Shown: piece by piece, positions 20,504 through 30,006 of the stretch | How the letters are laid out: each line of letters opens with the position of its first letter | Position numbering within the stretch: the stretch's first letter is position 1 | Assembly: GCA_963831385.1 (NCBI GenBank) | Contig: CAWHPW010000013.1 | Coordinates: 62,001-126,000, forward strand | Source of the DNA: JACVRX01 sp963831385 | GTDB taxonomy: Bacteria; Actinomycetota; Actinomycetes; Jiangellales; Jiangellaceae | Reading direction: 5' to 3' | DNA: 64,000 nucleotides | Position numbers and translations under genes: made by a program | Notes under the pieces: model-generated | What the model saw: only the letters and a program-made list of their open reading frames with translations | The model's database searches: none | Told to the model about the DNA's origin: nothing

Positions 20504-20860
20504 GTGACGACGACCGCAGATCGGCTGGACCGCACGTTCGCGGCGCTGGCCGACCCGACCCGACGGGCGATCCTGTCGCGCCTCACGTCAGGCGAGGCGT
20601 CGGTCCTGGAACTGGCGGCGCCGTTCGACATCAGCCTGCCGGCGATCTCCAAGCATCTGAAGGTGCTGGAGCGAGCCGGGCTCATCGCGCGGAGCCGGGA
20701 GCGGCAGTGGCGGCCGGCTCGGCTGCAAGCGGAACCGCTCAAGGAAGTTGCGGATTGGACTGATCATTACCGCCGTTTCTGGGAAGAGAGATACGACCGG
20801 CTGGACGAGTACCTGGAAGAGCTCCAGGGACGAGGAAAGGAAGACGGCAATGGCCGATAA
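20504..20860 (+). CDS. ArsR-family winged-helix regulator, SRPBCC-linked
   Basis: A 118-residue regulator, GTG start with GGAG 7 bp upstream. It opens with RTFAALADPTRRAILSRL and has the recognition helix LPAISKHLKVLERAGLIARS. It lacks the metal-binding Cys box of classical ArsR. This subgroup is typically encoded with an SRPBCC/AHSA1-domain protein; here the downstream SRPBCC gene overlaps its end by 11 bp. The pair is probably autoregulated through the upstream dyad. Confidence 0.92.
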   Translation: MTTTADRLDRTFAALADPTRRAILSRLTSGEASVLELAAPFDISLPAISKHLKVLERAGLIARSRERQWRPARLQAEPLKEVADWTDHYRRFWEERYDRLDEYLEELQGRGKEDGNGR

Positions 20861-21344
20861 CAAGCTCAACGTGACGACCCCGTCGGACCGCGAGATCGTC
20901 ATGACGCGCACGTTCGACGCCCCCCGCGACCTGGTGTTCGAGGCGCACAGCTCGTGTGAGCACATGAGCAATTGGTGGGGCCCGCGCAAGTATGAGGTCG
21001 CCAGTTGTGAGATCGACTTCCGTCCCGGCGGCTCGTGGCGGATCACGCACAAGTCCGACGACGGGCCGGAGGAGCACGGCTTCCGCGGTGAGTACCGGGA
21101 GATCGTCCGGCCCGAGCGCATCGTGTGGACTTTCGAGTATGAAGGCATGCCCGGACACATTTCGGTCGAGACGCTGACCCTCGAAGAGCAGGACGGCAAG
21201 ACCGAAGTCACCGCCAGGTCTGTCTTCGACACCGTCGAAGACCGCGACGGCATGCTTCAGTCCGGCATGGAGGGCGGTGCCGTGGAGACCTATGAGCGTC
21301 TTGACGAGTACCTCGAGTCGCTCAAGGGGCGCGCCGCAAGCTGA
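20850..21344 (+). CDS. SRPBCC (AHSA1/START-like) domain protein
   Basis: A 164-residue single-domain SRPBCC protein: MTRTFDAPRDLVFEAHSSCE, NWWGPRKYEVASCEIDFRPGGSWRI and the C-terminal helix GMEGGAVETYERLDEYLESL. The fold makes a deep hydrophobic ligand cavity. ATG 20850 follows AGGAAAGG and overlaps the ArsR gene. The ligand is unknown; the pairing suggests that it binds or clears a small hydrophobic molecule sensed by the regulator. Confidence 0.92.
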   Translation: MADNKLNVTTPSDREIVMTRTFDAPRDLVFEAHSSCEHMSNWWGPRKYEVASCEIDFRPGGSWRITHKSDDGPEEHGFRGEYREIVRPERIVWTFEYEGMPGHISVETLTLEEQDGKTEVTARSVFDTVEDRDGMLQSGMEGGAVETYERLDEYLESLKGRAAS

Positions 21345-21407
21345 GCCGGACGCCCTGGCTCCGTCGCTTCCGGGCCAGAATCATAGGAAGGGACGGGAGG
21401 AAGCGGG

Positions 21408-21770
21408 ATGGTCACGGTCGACGACGTACGAGCCGTGGCGATGTCACTTCCGCGGACCGAGGAGCGCCTCGTCCGGGACCAGGTCAAGTTCCGAGTGGGC
21501 CGGATTGTCTACGTGGCTCTGAGCCGCGACGAGTTGTCGATGGGCTTCGGTTTTCCCAAGGAGGAACGGGCCGCGCTCGTTGCGGCTCAGCCGGAGAAGT
21601 TCTTCATGCCGATCCCATCGGACCTGCGATACCACTGGGTCCGGGTGTGGCTGGACGCGATCGATCGGGACGAGATGCGAGAGCTGGTCATCGACGCGTG
21701 GCGCATGGTGGTACCCAAGCGCGTCGCAGCCGAGTATCTCCGAGGCGTGGACCAGCTCGACCCGCCTTAG
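21408..21770 (+). CDS. MmcQ/YjbR-family DNA-binding-fold protein
   Basis: A 120-residue protein with the MmcQ/YjbR pattern: VRAVAMSLPRTEERLVRDQVKFRVG, then FMPIPSDLRYHWVRVWLDAID, then ELVIDAWRMVVPKRV. The family has a CyaY-like double-wing fold and an ill-defined role. ATG 21408 follows GGGAGGAAG. It is intact and monocistronic. Confidence 0.88.
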   Translation: MVTVDDVRAVAMSLPRTEERLVRDQVKFRVGRIVYVALSRDELSMGFGFPKEERAALVAAQPEKFFMPIPSDLRYHWVRVWLDAIDRDEMRELVIDAWRMVVPKRVAAEYLRGVDQLDPP

Positions 21771-21850
21771 CTGGCGGCTGCGTGTAGCGGCTGATCATCG
21801 AGGGAATAGGCCGCAAGAGCAGTGCCCGTCGACATCCCGAGGAGGCTCAC

Positions 21851-22123
21851 ATGCTCGGACCGGAAACACCAGAGGCTGCCGGGGGCGAAGCTGCAGAAGT
21901 CGCCAAGGACGTCGTCGGTGACTCGTCTGACACCGCTCAACCGAACGATCAGGGCGCTGCGGCAGACGCCGCGAGGGAGGGCGTCGCCCCGGACTCTCCG
22001 GGGGAAGACTCCACGGGAACACCCTGGGCCGACGACCGGACGACCGACCTGGATCCCGGCAGGGTCGGCTCCGACGATTCCCAGACACCAGCCAAGCGGA
22101 GCGAAGGCGAACCCGACGAGTAG
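21851..22123 (+). CDS. Small acidic disordered protein
   Basis: A 90-residue product rich in Asp, Glu, Gly, Pro and Ala, without predicted secondary structure. GAGGAGG 7 bp before ATG 21851 is a strong ribosome site, which is the main reason to accept it. It converges on ribokinase, with a strong hairpin between. No family was recognised; stress-related hydrophilins have similar composition. Confidence 0.5.
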   Translation: MLGPETPEAAGGEAAEVAKDVVGDSSDTAQPNDQGAAADAAREGVAPDSPGEDSTGTPWADDRTTDLDPGRVGSDDSQTPAKRSEGEPDE

Positions 22124-22156
22124 GGCGATTCCGGCCGCTCTCGTCAGCCGGTGACA

Positions 22157-22223
22157 ACCTCGCGCCCGAGATGTCCACCAACGGCACCGATCCGCCGTTT
22201 GCTGGTCATCTCGGGCGCGAGGT
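22157..22223. terminator. Long hairpin between converging genes
   Basis: ACCTCGCGCCCGAGATG (22157-22173) and its exact complement (22207-22223) form a 17-bp perfect stem. The 33-nt spacer can pair further (ACGGC with GCCGT). It lies between the stop of the acidic protein and that of ribokinase, so a bidirectional terminator is the simplest reading. No T-tract is present, as is common in actinobacteria. A mobile or REP-like element is the alternative. Confidence 0.6.
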
Positions 22224-22268
22224 CGCCGCGTCACGGGGCTGAGGTTGCCCGCGGCGGCGATCTGGACG

Positions 22269-23213
22269 TCAGCGTCCAGCTCTGGTGGTAGCGACGAGCG
22301 CATCGATCTCCTGGCGATGAGGCATCGACGCCGACGCGCCCGGTCGTTGGACGGAAATCGCCGCAGCGGCCGTTGCCCACTCGAGGCATTCGGACACGGC
22401 GCGTCCTTCCCCCAGCGCCACGGTGAGTGCGGCGACGAAGGTGTCGCCGGCGGCGGTGGTGTCGACCGTCGGAACACGGATTGCGGGCACCTCCAGCACC
22501 TGCGAGCCGTCGGTGTAAAGGCAACCGCGCCGGCCCATGGTCACCGCTACGGCGCGTGGGCCTCGGGAAAGGAGTGCCTCAGCCGCCAGCCGAGGGTCGT
22601 CGACACCCGTTAGTTGTGCCGCCTCGTGCTCGTTCGGTACCAAGAGATCTACGGCTTCGAGCAGGTCAGCCGCGAGGGGCCTGACCGGCGCCGGCGTCAG
22701 GACGACCTTCACTCCGTGCTCAGCACCCCATCTCGCCGCGACGTCGACGATCTCGGTCGGAAGTTCGAGCTGGAGCAGGAGCACATCCGACGTCCTGATG
22801 GCGGCGCGATGGTCGTCAATGAGTGAGCGGACCGTTCCGTTCGCGCCGGACACGACGACGATGGTGTTCTCGCCATCTTCGTCGACGACGATGTGAGCCG
22901 TTCCGGTCGGCTCGTCGACCGATTGCAGTCCGGTCGTGTCGATCCCGTCCGCTTCGAGAACCGTCCGGATCTGTCGGCCGAATGTGTCGTCGCCGACCGC
23001 ACCGACCATGCGGACGTCACCGCCGGCCCGTGCCGCGGCGAGGGCTTGGTTGGCGCCTTTGCCGCCCGGGATCTGCATGAACTCGCGCCCGACCACCGTC
23101 TCGCCGGGCTTTGGTGCTCGGCCGACCGTTACGACAAGATCCATGTTGGCGCTGCCGAGCACACAGACTGACGTGCGGCGGGGCGGGTTCAGTCGCGCTT
23201 CTGCTTCGGACAT
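22269..23213 (-). CDS. rbsK: Ribokinase
   Basis: A 314-residue PfkB-family sugar kinase. The N-terminal motif is GSANMDLVVTVGRAPKPGET with IPGGKGANQALAAARAG (PfkB signature 1, substrate loop). The C-terminal motif is VDTTAAGDTFVAALTVAL (signature 2), whose Asp is the catalytic base. It phosphorylates D-ribose to ribose 5-phosphate in the cytoplasm. No ribose transporter or LacI regulator is nearby. Full length and intact. Confidence 0.93.
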   Translation of the reverse strand: MSEAEARLNPPRRTSVCVLGSANMDLVVTVGRAPKPGETVVGREFMQIPGGKGANQALAAARAGGDVRMVGAVGDDTFGRQIRTVLEADGIDTTGLQSVDEPTGTAHIVVDEDGENTIVVVSGANGTVRSLIDDHRAAIRTSDVLLLQLELPTEIVDVAARWGAEHGVKVVLTPAPVRPLAADLLEAVDLLVPNEHEAAQLTGVDDPRLAAEALLSRGPRAVAVTMGRRGCLYTDGSQVLEVPAIRVPTVDTTAAGDTFVAALTVALGEGRAVSECLEWATAAAAISVQRPGASASMPHRQEIDALVATTRAGR

Positions 23214-23390
23214 TGATCAAACTCCAAGACATTGTCGGCTGCGCGTTGCGCGGTGACCAGCATGCCCAAGAGGCGTATCAGAGGCAGCGGCAGAGGTGTT
23301 GAGATGGATGAGTACTAGCCCAGCCATAACTACGGCGGCTCCGCCTGGCTGACGAGTCGGGGCAGCTCCTGCGAGCCTGCGGGTCGGGAG

Positions 23391-23429
23391 TTGTGCACAG
23401 CCGGATCTCATGTGCTGGGTTGTGCACAG
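23391..23429. repeat. Two TTGTGCACAG copies upstream of the DUF222-HNH gene
   Basis: TTGTGCACAG occurs at 23391-23400 and 23420-23429, 29 bp apart, roughly three helical turns. The core TGTGCACA is palindromic. It is one base from the actinobacterial DnaA box TTGTCCACA, so a DnaA or dimeric-regulator site is possible; chance cannot be excluded. Confidence 0.45.
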
Positions 23430-23473
23430 ATTGGTCGTCGATGCTGGTGGGCTGTCTCCAGCTATCACTAGGG

Positions 23474-23489
23474 TCGAACACATGTTCGA
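23474..23489. promoter_or_regulatory. LexA (SOS) box over the DUF222-HNH start codon
   Basis: TCGAAC-ACAT-GTTCGA, with both 6-bp arms perfect, matches the actinobacterial LexA consensus TCGAAC-N4-GTTCGA. It covers the ATG at 23482. Several 13E12/DUF222 genes of Mycobacterium tuberculosis are known LexA targets, so SOS induction is expected. Confidence 0.85.
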
Positions 23490-25331
23490 TGATGTGGTGG
23501 CGGTTCGGGATCGGTTGGCGGTGCTGGTCGACCGGTTGGATCCCGACGCTTTCTCCGGGTCGGCGGCCCGCGAGTTGTGGCAGGTCTTCGACGCCGCGGA
23601 GCGGTTGTCCGCGGCCGGGAAGACGCTGCTGGCCCGGCGGGTGGCGGAGACGCATCGCCCGGAGCGGTCTGGTACCCGTTCGGCGGCGGAGGAGTTGGCC
23701 CGTAAGGCGGGTACCTCGGACGGTGCGGCCAAGGACGCGATGGAGACCTCCCAGCGGTTGCCCGGGCAGCCGGAGGTCGAAAGGGCACTACGCCGGGGTG
23801 AGTTGTCGGCGGTACAGGCCGGGCTGATCAGCAGCGCGGCGGCGGCGAACCCGGCCGAGGAACGCCGGTTGACCGAACTGGCGTCGCGGGTGTCGCTGGC
23901 CGAGTTGCGGGAGGAATGCGCCCGAGTCCGCGCCGCCGCCGATCCGGACCCGGAGGCGACCAACCGGCGGCTACACGCCGGCCGCCGGCTGCGCCGCTAC
24001 CTGGACTCCGAGGGGTTCTGGAACCTGCACGCCAAGGGCACCCCACAGGCCGGGGCGGCGTTCAATGCGGTGCTGGATCCGATCATCGACCGGATCTTCA
24101 AAACCGCCCGAGCCCACGGCCAGCGGGAACACCCCGACGCCTACGCCTTCGACGCCCTCATGCACCTGGCCGACCACGCCACCGGCCACTGCGACTGCCA
24201 CCAGCCCACCCAGCCAACCCGAGGCGCAGACCACACGGCCGACACCGCCGATGGGACTGGCGACGCTGAGGCTGACGCCACACAGGTTGACGCCGCCGAG
24301 GCCGACGCCGCCGGCAGGTACGACGCTATTCAGGCTGACGCCGCCGGAGCTGGCGCCGCTCCGGCCGGCCTCGCTCCGGTCGTCGCCGCTCAGGCTGACG
24401 CTGCTGGGGCTAGCGCCGACGGGCCCGACGCCGATGCCGGGCTCAACGGTGCGGCCAGCCCAGCCACGGCCGCTGGCGCCGACAGGAACGGCAAGCTGGG
24501 CAGTGCGCCGGCCGGGAGTGATCCAGGGATCTTCGCCGCCAACGCCGGCAGCGTCGGCCGTGCGGGGTCGGCGTTGGGGTGTGCGGTGCGACCGTCGCAA
24601 TCGGTGAATCCGCGCTACCTGGCCCTGCTGCGGGTCGACGCGGCAGGCGTTGCGCCGCGGCCACGTCGCAGGGTGAGGAACTGTGCGAGATCGCCGGCGT
24701 CGGCCCCGTCCCGGTCTCGGTCGCCCGGGACCTGCTCGGCGACGCCATCCTCAAACTGGTCATCACCAACGGGGTCGACGTCGTGAATGTGACTCATCTG
24801 GGTCGCGGGCCGACCACCGCGCAGAAGATCGCCCTGCTGTGGACCAACCCGACCTGTTCGGTCCACGGCTGTGACCGCCGGCGGATCGAATACGACCACC
24901 AGAAACCCTGGGCGCAGACCCGGCACACCCGCCTGGACGAACTCGACCCGCTGTGCGGGTTCCACCACGACCTCAAAACCCGCCTCCACTGGGCCCTCGT
25001 ACCCGGCAAAGGCAAGCGAGCCTTCGTCGCACCCGACGACCCCCGACACCCGAGACAGCAACCAGCCCGAGCAGGACCAGGCGCCTCAGACAACAGGCCA
25101 CCCACGGCCCCCGCATCGGCATCGGCATCGGCCTCGGCTCCAGCTCCGGCTTCGGCTTCGACGCGAAAGAGACGACCCCCCGCGACGGCAGAGGATGCCA
25201 GATCACCTACCGTGCCCGGACCGGCCGCGCCACCGGGCAAAGCCAGCCCACCCCGAACCGTCCGACGGGTCGCCTCTGCGCAGATGACCCTGCCAGAACC
25301 ACCAGCAGAACAAGCACCGCAACCACCGTAG
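23482..25331 (+). pseudogene. DUF222/13E12-family HNH endonuclease protein, one frameshift
   Basis: ATG 23482 gives MFDDVVAVRDRLAVLVDRL. DUF222 covers residues ~1-230 (RRLHAGRRLRRYLDSEGFWNL-type core). A ~110-residue spacer built of imperfect ADAAGAxAA repeats follows. The frame then changes near 24650 and continues with TSQGEELCEIAGVGPVPVS and the HNH domain (CSVHGCDRRR, EYDHQKPW, CGFHHDLK). The C terminus is an Ala/Ser/Pro-rich tail. One base change restores a ~617-residue protein, so sequencing error or slippage in the GC-rich repeat is likely. These proteins are multicopy in actinobacteria, and their biological role is unsettled. A LexA box overlaps the start. Confidence 0.8.
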
Positions 25332-25716
25332 AACCGATCGGCATGGCAACGAGCCGTGCAGCGTTGCCGGCGTCGCGGAGGAAGGTCAGGGGATCCCGAT
25401 GAGCCGCCGGGCTGATGACGGTGGTCCAGCACGAGATGAAGTCGGCCTCAGTCCGAACCGCGGCGCGAACCGGGAACCAAGCGATGCCCTGGATGGGTGT
25501 GCCCCAACGAGATGAAATCAGCCTGAGTCTGAACCGCAGGTGCCAATTCGGAACGCCCGAGGTCATGTCATCGAAAGGCGTGCCCCCGAAGTGAAATCTG
25601 CCTTGCCGAACCCGCCGGCGCGAACAGGGCTCGCTCCAAGCGAGATCAGGGACGGGGTCTGCTCCACGAGACGAGTCACATCTCCAGATCATCGCGGCGG
25701 GCGGTGCACCAAGGCC
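25332..25716. repeat. Gene-free gap with three degenerate direct repeats
   Basis: No gene was seen in these 385 bp. Three related copies of a ~30-bp unit occur at 25431-25460, 25507-25536 and about 25586-25613, spaced 76-79 bp. The best-conserved cores are ACGAGATGAAGTCGGCCT and ACGAGATGAAATCAGCCT, with GAACCG following each. A GTGCCCC tract precedes copies 2 and 3. At 25630-25645 CTCGC and GCGAG form a small hairpin. The region separates two converging transcription units and may be a decayed ancestral coding duplication or a repeat element. Confidence 0.5.
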
Positions 25717-27189
25717 TCAGCCGCCGACGAGCCAGCTCCGAAGCTGCTGATGGACGTCCGGGGATGCGAAGTATCTGTTGTGGGTGACGGCCTTGCCGTC
25801 GGGAATGGAGAGGCGACGGTCGGCGGCCACCAACGAATGCTCGTCGATCTTCCACGCGCCGTCGCGCGGCACGACCAGGTCGTTCGCGCTGTGGAAGAGT
25901 CGGTCGGCGACCAGGTTCATGGCGTGATGGCGGGAGTTGCGCGAAGCGGGGGCGAAATCGGCCGCGATCGCGGCGTAGCCGGCGTGCTCTGCGGGCTCCT
26001 TGTTCAGGGCGCGCAGGTAGTCACCGCCGGGGTTCATCGACATCAGCCCGTCCAGGCCTTCGGCCAAGCCGGTGGCAACCTGCTTGACGACCTCCAGGAC
26101 AACTTGCAGCACGTCGACCGCGCCGATGTCGGGGAAGGCGTCGAGCAGGTTCGTATAGGTGTCGAGCAGGTCGCCGAGGTGGTCGGTGTCCGCCAGCACG
26201 GTCCCGGCGTTCGGCACCCCGACGAAAACGGCGGAGCGCACCTCCAGCCGGCGGCCGCCGAGGGACAACCGGTCCTGCTGCTCGGCGAGCGCTCGCGCGA
26301 CCAGGCCGCCGCGGGAATGGGCGATCACGTCGATGATGAGTTCGGCGTCGCCTGGAACCCCGGCCGCGAACTGCTCCGCGAACCATCGGGCATTGGCGAC
26401 CGGGTCGACACTGACTGTCGGATGGTCGAAGACGACGACCCGCCCCTCGTACGCATCGACCAGCGTCCGGAGCTCCTCCCCGGGCAAGGCCGAGAACGCC
26501 GTTGTACCCCGCGAGAACGTGCCATGGACGAGCAGCAGCGACGGTCCCACCGTCAGGCTCGGCCAGTCGACGGGCGGCCCGTCCAGGCCGGCCGATCCGG
26601 TCACGGTCCGCAGGCCGTACCAGCGGTGTTTCTGCTCCCAGCGGCCGGCGAGATAGTTCCCCGCGCGGCCGAGGACGTCGTCGAGGAGCTGGAAGACCAG
26701 CACCTTGAGCACCTTTTTGGCCAACCAGCCGACCGGCCCGCGACTGTCGCCGGTGTCGTCCGGGGACCGCAGCGGGATGCGGTAGGTCAGCAGTTCGTCG
26801 CCGCGGGTTCCGCCGGCATCGACCGGCTGCTCCGACGTCGGGTAGTGCCAGGTCAGCAGCCCATCCTCGTCGACGAGCAGAACGACCTGCCCCATGCTCT
26901 CGCCTGGAGACGGCACCTGGGCCACGATCGCCGGCTCGCCGTCGCCGCCGCGGCTGGCACCGCCCCCGGCGCCCACCGACAGGTCGGTCAGCTCGACGTC
27001 TACCTGAACCCGAAGATCGGCAGCCGCCAGCGCAGCCGCAACCTCCTCGGAGACATGGGCGTCCGCTCGGCTGTCGCCCGGCATCGGGTGCACGGCCTCG
27101 GCTAGTCCGCCGACTCCGGGCGTGGCGATCAGGACGCCGCCCGTCTCGACGAAACCGCCGTCAGGGTTCAACTGGGTGGCCATCGCCAT
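25717..27189 (-). CDS. Alpha/beta hydrolase (DUF7379-like), last gene of the CHAT/STAND operon
   Basis: A 490-residue intact protein. The N-terminal ~200 residues include a variable beta-rich part (LTDLSVGAGGGASRGG) and LTYRIPLRS. The hydrolase core follows: LLLVHGTFSRGTTAF (oxyanion loop, ~219-232) and IDVIAHSRGGLVARAL with nucleophile Ser near 292. A catalytic Asp/His pair is plausible in SANDLVVPRDG and at the C-terminal VTHNRYF. The family appears in actinobacterial and cyanobacterial loci with CHAT and caspase-like peptidases. No signal peptide, so it acts in the cytoplasm. It overlaps the CHAT gene upstream by 29 bp. A lipase or peptidase effector role is inference. Confidence 0.75.
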   Translation of the reverse strand: MAMATQLNPDGGFVETGGVLIATPGVGGLAEAVHPMPGDSRADAHVSEEVAAALAAADLRVQVDVELTDLSVGAGGGASRGGDGEPAIVAQVPSPGESMGQVVLLVDEDGLLTWHYPTSEQPVDAGGTRGDELLTYRIPLRSPDDTGDSRGPVGWLAKKVLKVLVFQLLDDVLGRAGNYLAGRWEQKHRWYGLRTVTGSAGLDGPPVDWPSLTVGPSLLLVHGTFSRGTTAFSALPGEELRTLVDAYEGRVVVFDHPTVSVDPVANARWFAEQFAAGVPGDAELIIDVIAHSRGGLVARALAEQQDRLSLGGRRLEVRSAVFVGVPNAGTVLADTDHLGDLLDTYTNLLDAFPDIGAVDVLQVVLEVVKQVATGLAEGLDGLMSMNPGGDYLRALNKEPAEHAGYAAIAADFAPASRNSRHHAMNLVADRLFHSANDLVVPRDGAWKIDEHSLVAADRRLSIPDGKAVTHNRYFASPDVHQQLRSWLVGG

Positions 27190-30002
27190 CCGCCTCCTTC
27201 GACCGATTCAGCTGCAGCAGAGGATGTCCATACAGGACGTAGGCGAGGTTGGTTCCCGACTCCGACGGCTGTGCTCGCTCGGCCCGCAGGAACTCCGCCG
27301 GCGACGTGCCGGCGAAGACCGCCTGATAGAAGCGCAGCGAGACCTCCCTGGCCACGTCGTCCTTGACACTCCACAGCGGCGCAATGACGGCCGACGCGCC
27401 GGCCTCGACGAACGCCTGCGCCATCCCGCCGTACTGACCCAGCGTTTCCCCGGCCATCCCGACCTGGCAGGCGTTGAGGAACACGAACGGCTGATCGGTG
27501 AGGTCGAACCCCACGATCACGTCCGGTTCCACCGAGCCGTCGACCAGAATGAGGCCGTCCTGCACTCCGGTCGGGTCGAACTTGCCGTGTATCGCGAAAT
27601 GCAGCACTTGCGCGGGCGGCTCGCCCTCCAGGCAGGCGACCAGCGACGCGACGTTGGCGTCGACGATCACCGCACCGTACGCAGCTTCAAGGTCGAGGGC
27701 TTCCTGCTCGGCATGCTTGAGCGGGTTGAATCCGATGACGCCCTGGTAGAGGCCGCGGATCACGCTCATCGTGCGCATCGACACCTGCCGGGCCGGCTCG
27801 GACGTAGGGCCAGACGCGTTCAGCGCCCACCTCCCGACGACGGCCTGGGCGCCCAGAATGGCCGGTGCTCCCGGTAACCACTGGTCCTCGACATGGGCCA
27901 GCTCCCATGGAACGTACGGGTCCGCGGAGAGCAGCAGCACGGTTGGCGGGCCACCGACGGCTGCTGCGGTAGCCCGGATCGCGTCATGAACAGGGCCTGG
28001 GATGACCTCGCCGATGCGCTTTGCCTTGCCCTTGATGAGCGGCTCGAGCAGTCGGTCCCTGCTTCGCGCCGAGACTTCTCATCAGCTTGCGGGCGAAGTC
28101 GTCGGGCCTGCTGCCGAGGGTGCAGACGAGCGGCTCGGTCGAGCCCGGCACCGACTCATGCGGCGACTGGAAGCTCCACAGCAGCCGCCGGCCCTCGATG
28201 TCGTCGCCCCTGCGGATCGTGATCGTCAGGTCGGCCGTTTTTGCCGCGGCCGACGGGAGCGCGGTGTCGATCCCGGTGGCGACCGTCTCGCCAGCGTCAC
28301 CCGGCAGGTCCTTCGCGTTGGCGACGACCATGACGACCCGGGTCGCGCTGCCCACCGTCGTCCCGTCGACCGAGAAGACCGCCAGCAGTTGGCGCACGGA
28401 GTCGAGCGTGGGCGCCGACATCGCGGTCAGATGCAGGACAGTCGTGGGATATGGCTCTGCCGGCGTGACCGAGAGCTCGACGGTCGGCGCCTCGCCCTCC
28501 CGCAGAGTGAATCCGTCCATGATCACCTGCACGGTGAGCGTGTAGGCGGGCCGGTCCGGCAGAGTCATCGACTGGCCGAGTACCCCGGGGGTCGGCCGGT
28601 CGGCGAGACCAAGCTCGAGGTCGAACTCCTCCTCGACGACGACCGCGGACGGGCAGGCAAGCCTGGCGTAGGCGGAGGTCGGCGCTGGAGACTCTTCCGG
28701 GACGAGGCCCTCCGGCTCGAAGTCGACGTCGAAGGACAGGTCGGCGTCCCATCCCGGCGCGCCGACGTCGGCTGGAGCGCCGGCCGAGTCCTCGCTACGC
28801 GTGCGCGGCGGCCCGACCAGGCCCATCGGCGCCGGCCATGGCGGCGCACCGGCCGGCACATTAGGCGGCTCGGGCGTGTTCAGCCACGCCGCTGCGTCGC
28901 GGATCATCAGGCAGGCATCGATGCTCGCGCCGTCGCCGTCGTTGCCCGACGCGGCCACAGCCGTCACGAGGTTCGCCGCACCGGCCCGGGCCAGCGTCCA
29001 CGCGACGTAGGACCGTGCGGTCCCGGCTCGCTCCGCGACGCCGAGCCAGGCCGTGTACACCTCGGTCGGGTCCGGCGCCGTACCGGCCGGAAGCGCCGCG
29101 GCGTCGGCCGCCAGATCCGCACCGGCGACAGCGGCCGGGTCCGCGCCCGTGAATGCCGCCGGGTCCGCGCCCGCATCGGCCGCCAGGTCCGGGCCGGCAT
29201 CGGCCGCCGATCCGGTTCGAATGGTCTCGACGAAGCGGGTCAGCGCGTCGGCGAAGTCGTCGAGCCGCTGCGGGGTGGCCGCGACCGGTGCGGGCTCCAG
29301 CCAGGCCGCGCGCAGCTCGTCGTGAACGGTAGAGCCGACGGACAAGCGCCGATCGAGATGCCAGATCAAGAACTGGGGGAGCGGCAGCACTGCCCGAAGC
29401 GCAAGTCGCATCCCCGATCCGTTGGCCAGCGGCCATACGTCGGGGTCCTGGAGCACCCGAGCCAGCCAGTCATCCAAGCGGTCGGTGTCGAACCGCCGGG
29501 CCGCCGCCACCGCCGTCCACCATGACCGGGCCGCGTATTCCGCAACATCAGAGGAAATCGCCGGCAGACGGGCCGAGGTCACCGGCAGCCGCTCCAGCGG
29601 AAATGCCGCCAGCCGCGCCGCTGTGCGGTCGGTGAGCGGCCGGGCCAGCAGCCGGGAGACTTCCGTGGCCAGGACGCTGTCGTCCCCGACTTCGGCGAGC
29701 GCAGCCGACGTGACGCGCTGACCCGGATGCCCGCCGTCCGCGGCGATCATGCGCAGCTCCTGCCGCAGCCGAGCCAGCGGCGCGTGCGCTGCAGCACGGG
29801 CTACCCCGAGCGACGGGCTCGCCAGCAACTCCGCCAGCACGTCGCCGACCTGCTCCCACGCCGCCGGTGTCAACGGCAGCCGGCCGGCAGCCTCGGCTGC
29901 GGCGGCCCGCACGCGGCCGTCGGCGTCGGACAGCGCGGACCGGAGCGGGGCCAGGTCCGCCCAGCCCAACGCTTCCTGGCCGGTCGCCGCCGATGTGGTC
30001 AC
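27161..30002 (-). pseudogene. CHAT-domain cysteine peptidase with helical-repeat N terminus, one frameshift
   Basis: A single-base shift near 28070 splits a ~947-residue protein. The N terminus (~1-200) is helical and HEAT-like (PLRSALSDADGRVRAAAAEA). Residues ~260-320 are a GADPAA-type repeat linker. Residues ~490-640 look like beta-sandwich domains. The C terminus is CHAT: VLHFAIHGKFDPTG holds the catalytic His and FVFLNACQVGMAG the catalytic Cys, followed by APLWSVKDDVAREVSLRFYQ. Both catalytic residues are present. GTG 30002 sits 5 bp after the S8 peptidase stop. CHAT peptidases are clan CD (caspase-like) and act as activated effectors in conflict systems. Removing one A near 28070 restores the frame, which favours error over decay. 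Confidence 0.8.
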
Positions 30003-30006
30003 GTCA

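Noticed and set aside
25540..29525. Long plus-strand frames at 25540-27105 and 28002-29525
   Set aside because: Opposite the hydrolase and CHAT genes, whose catalytic motifs are on the minus strand. No coherent domain in the plus-strand products.
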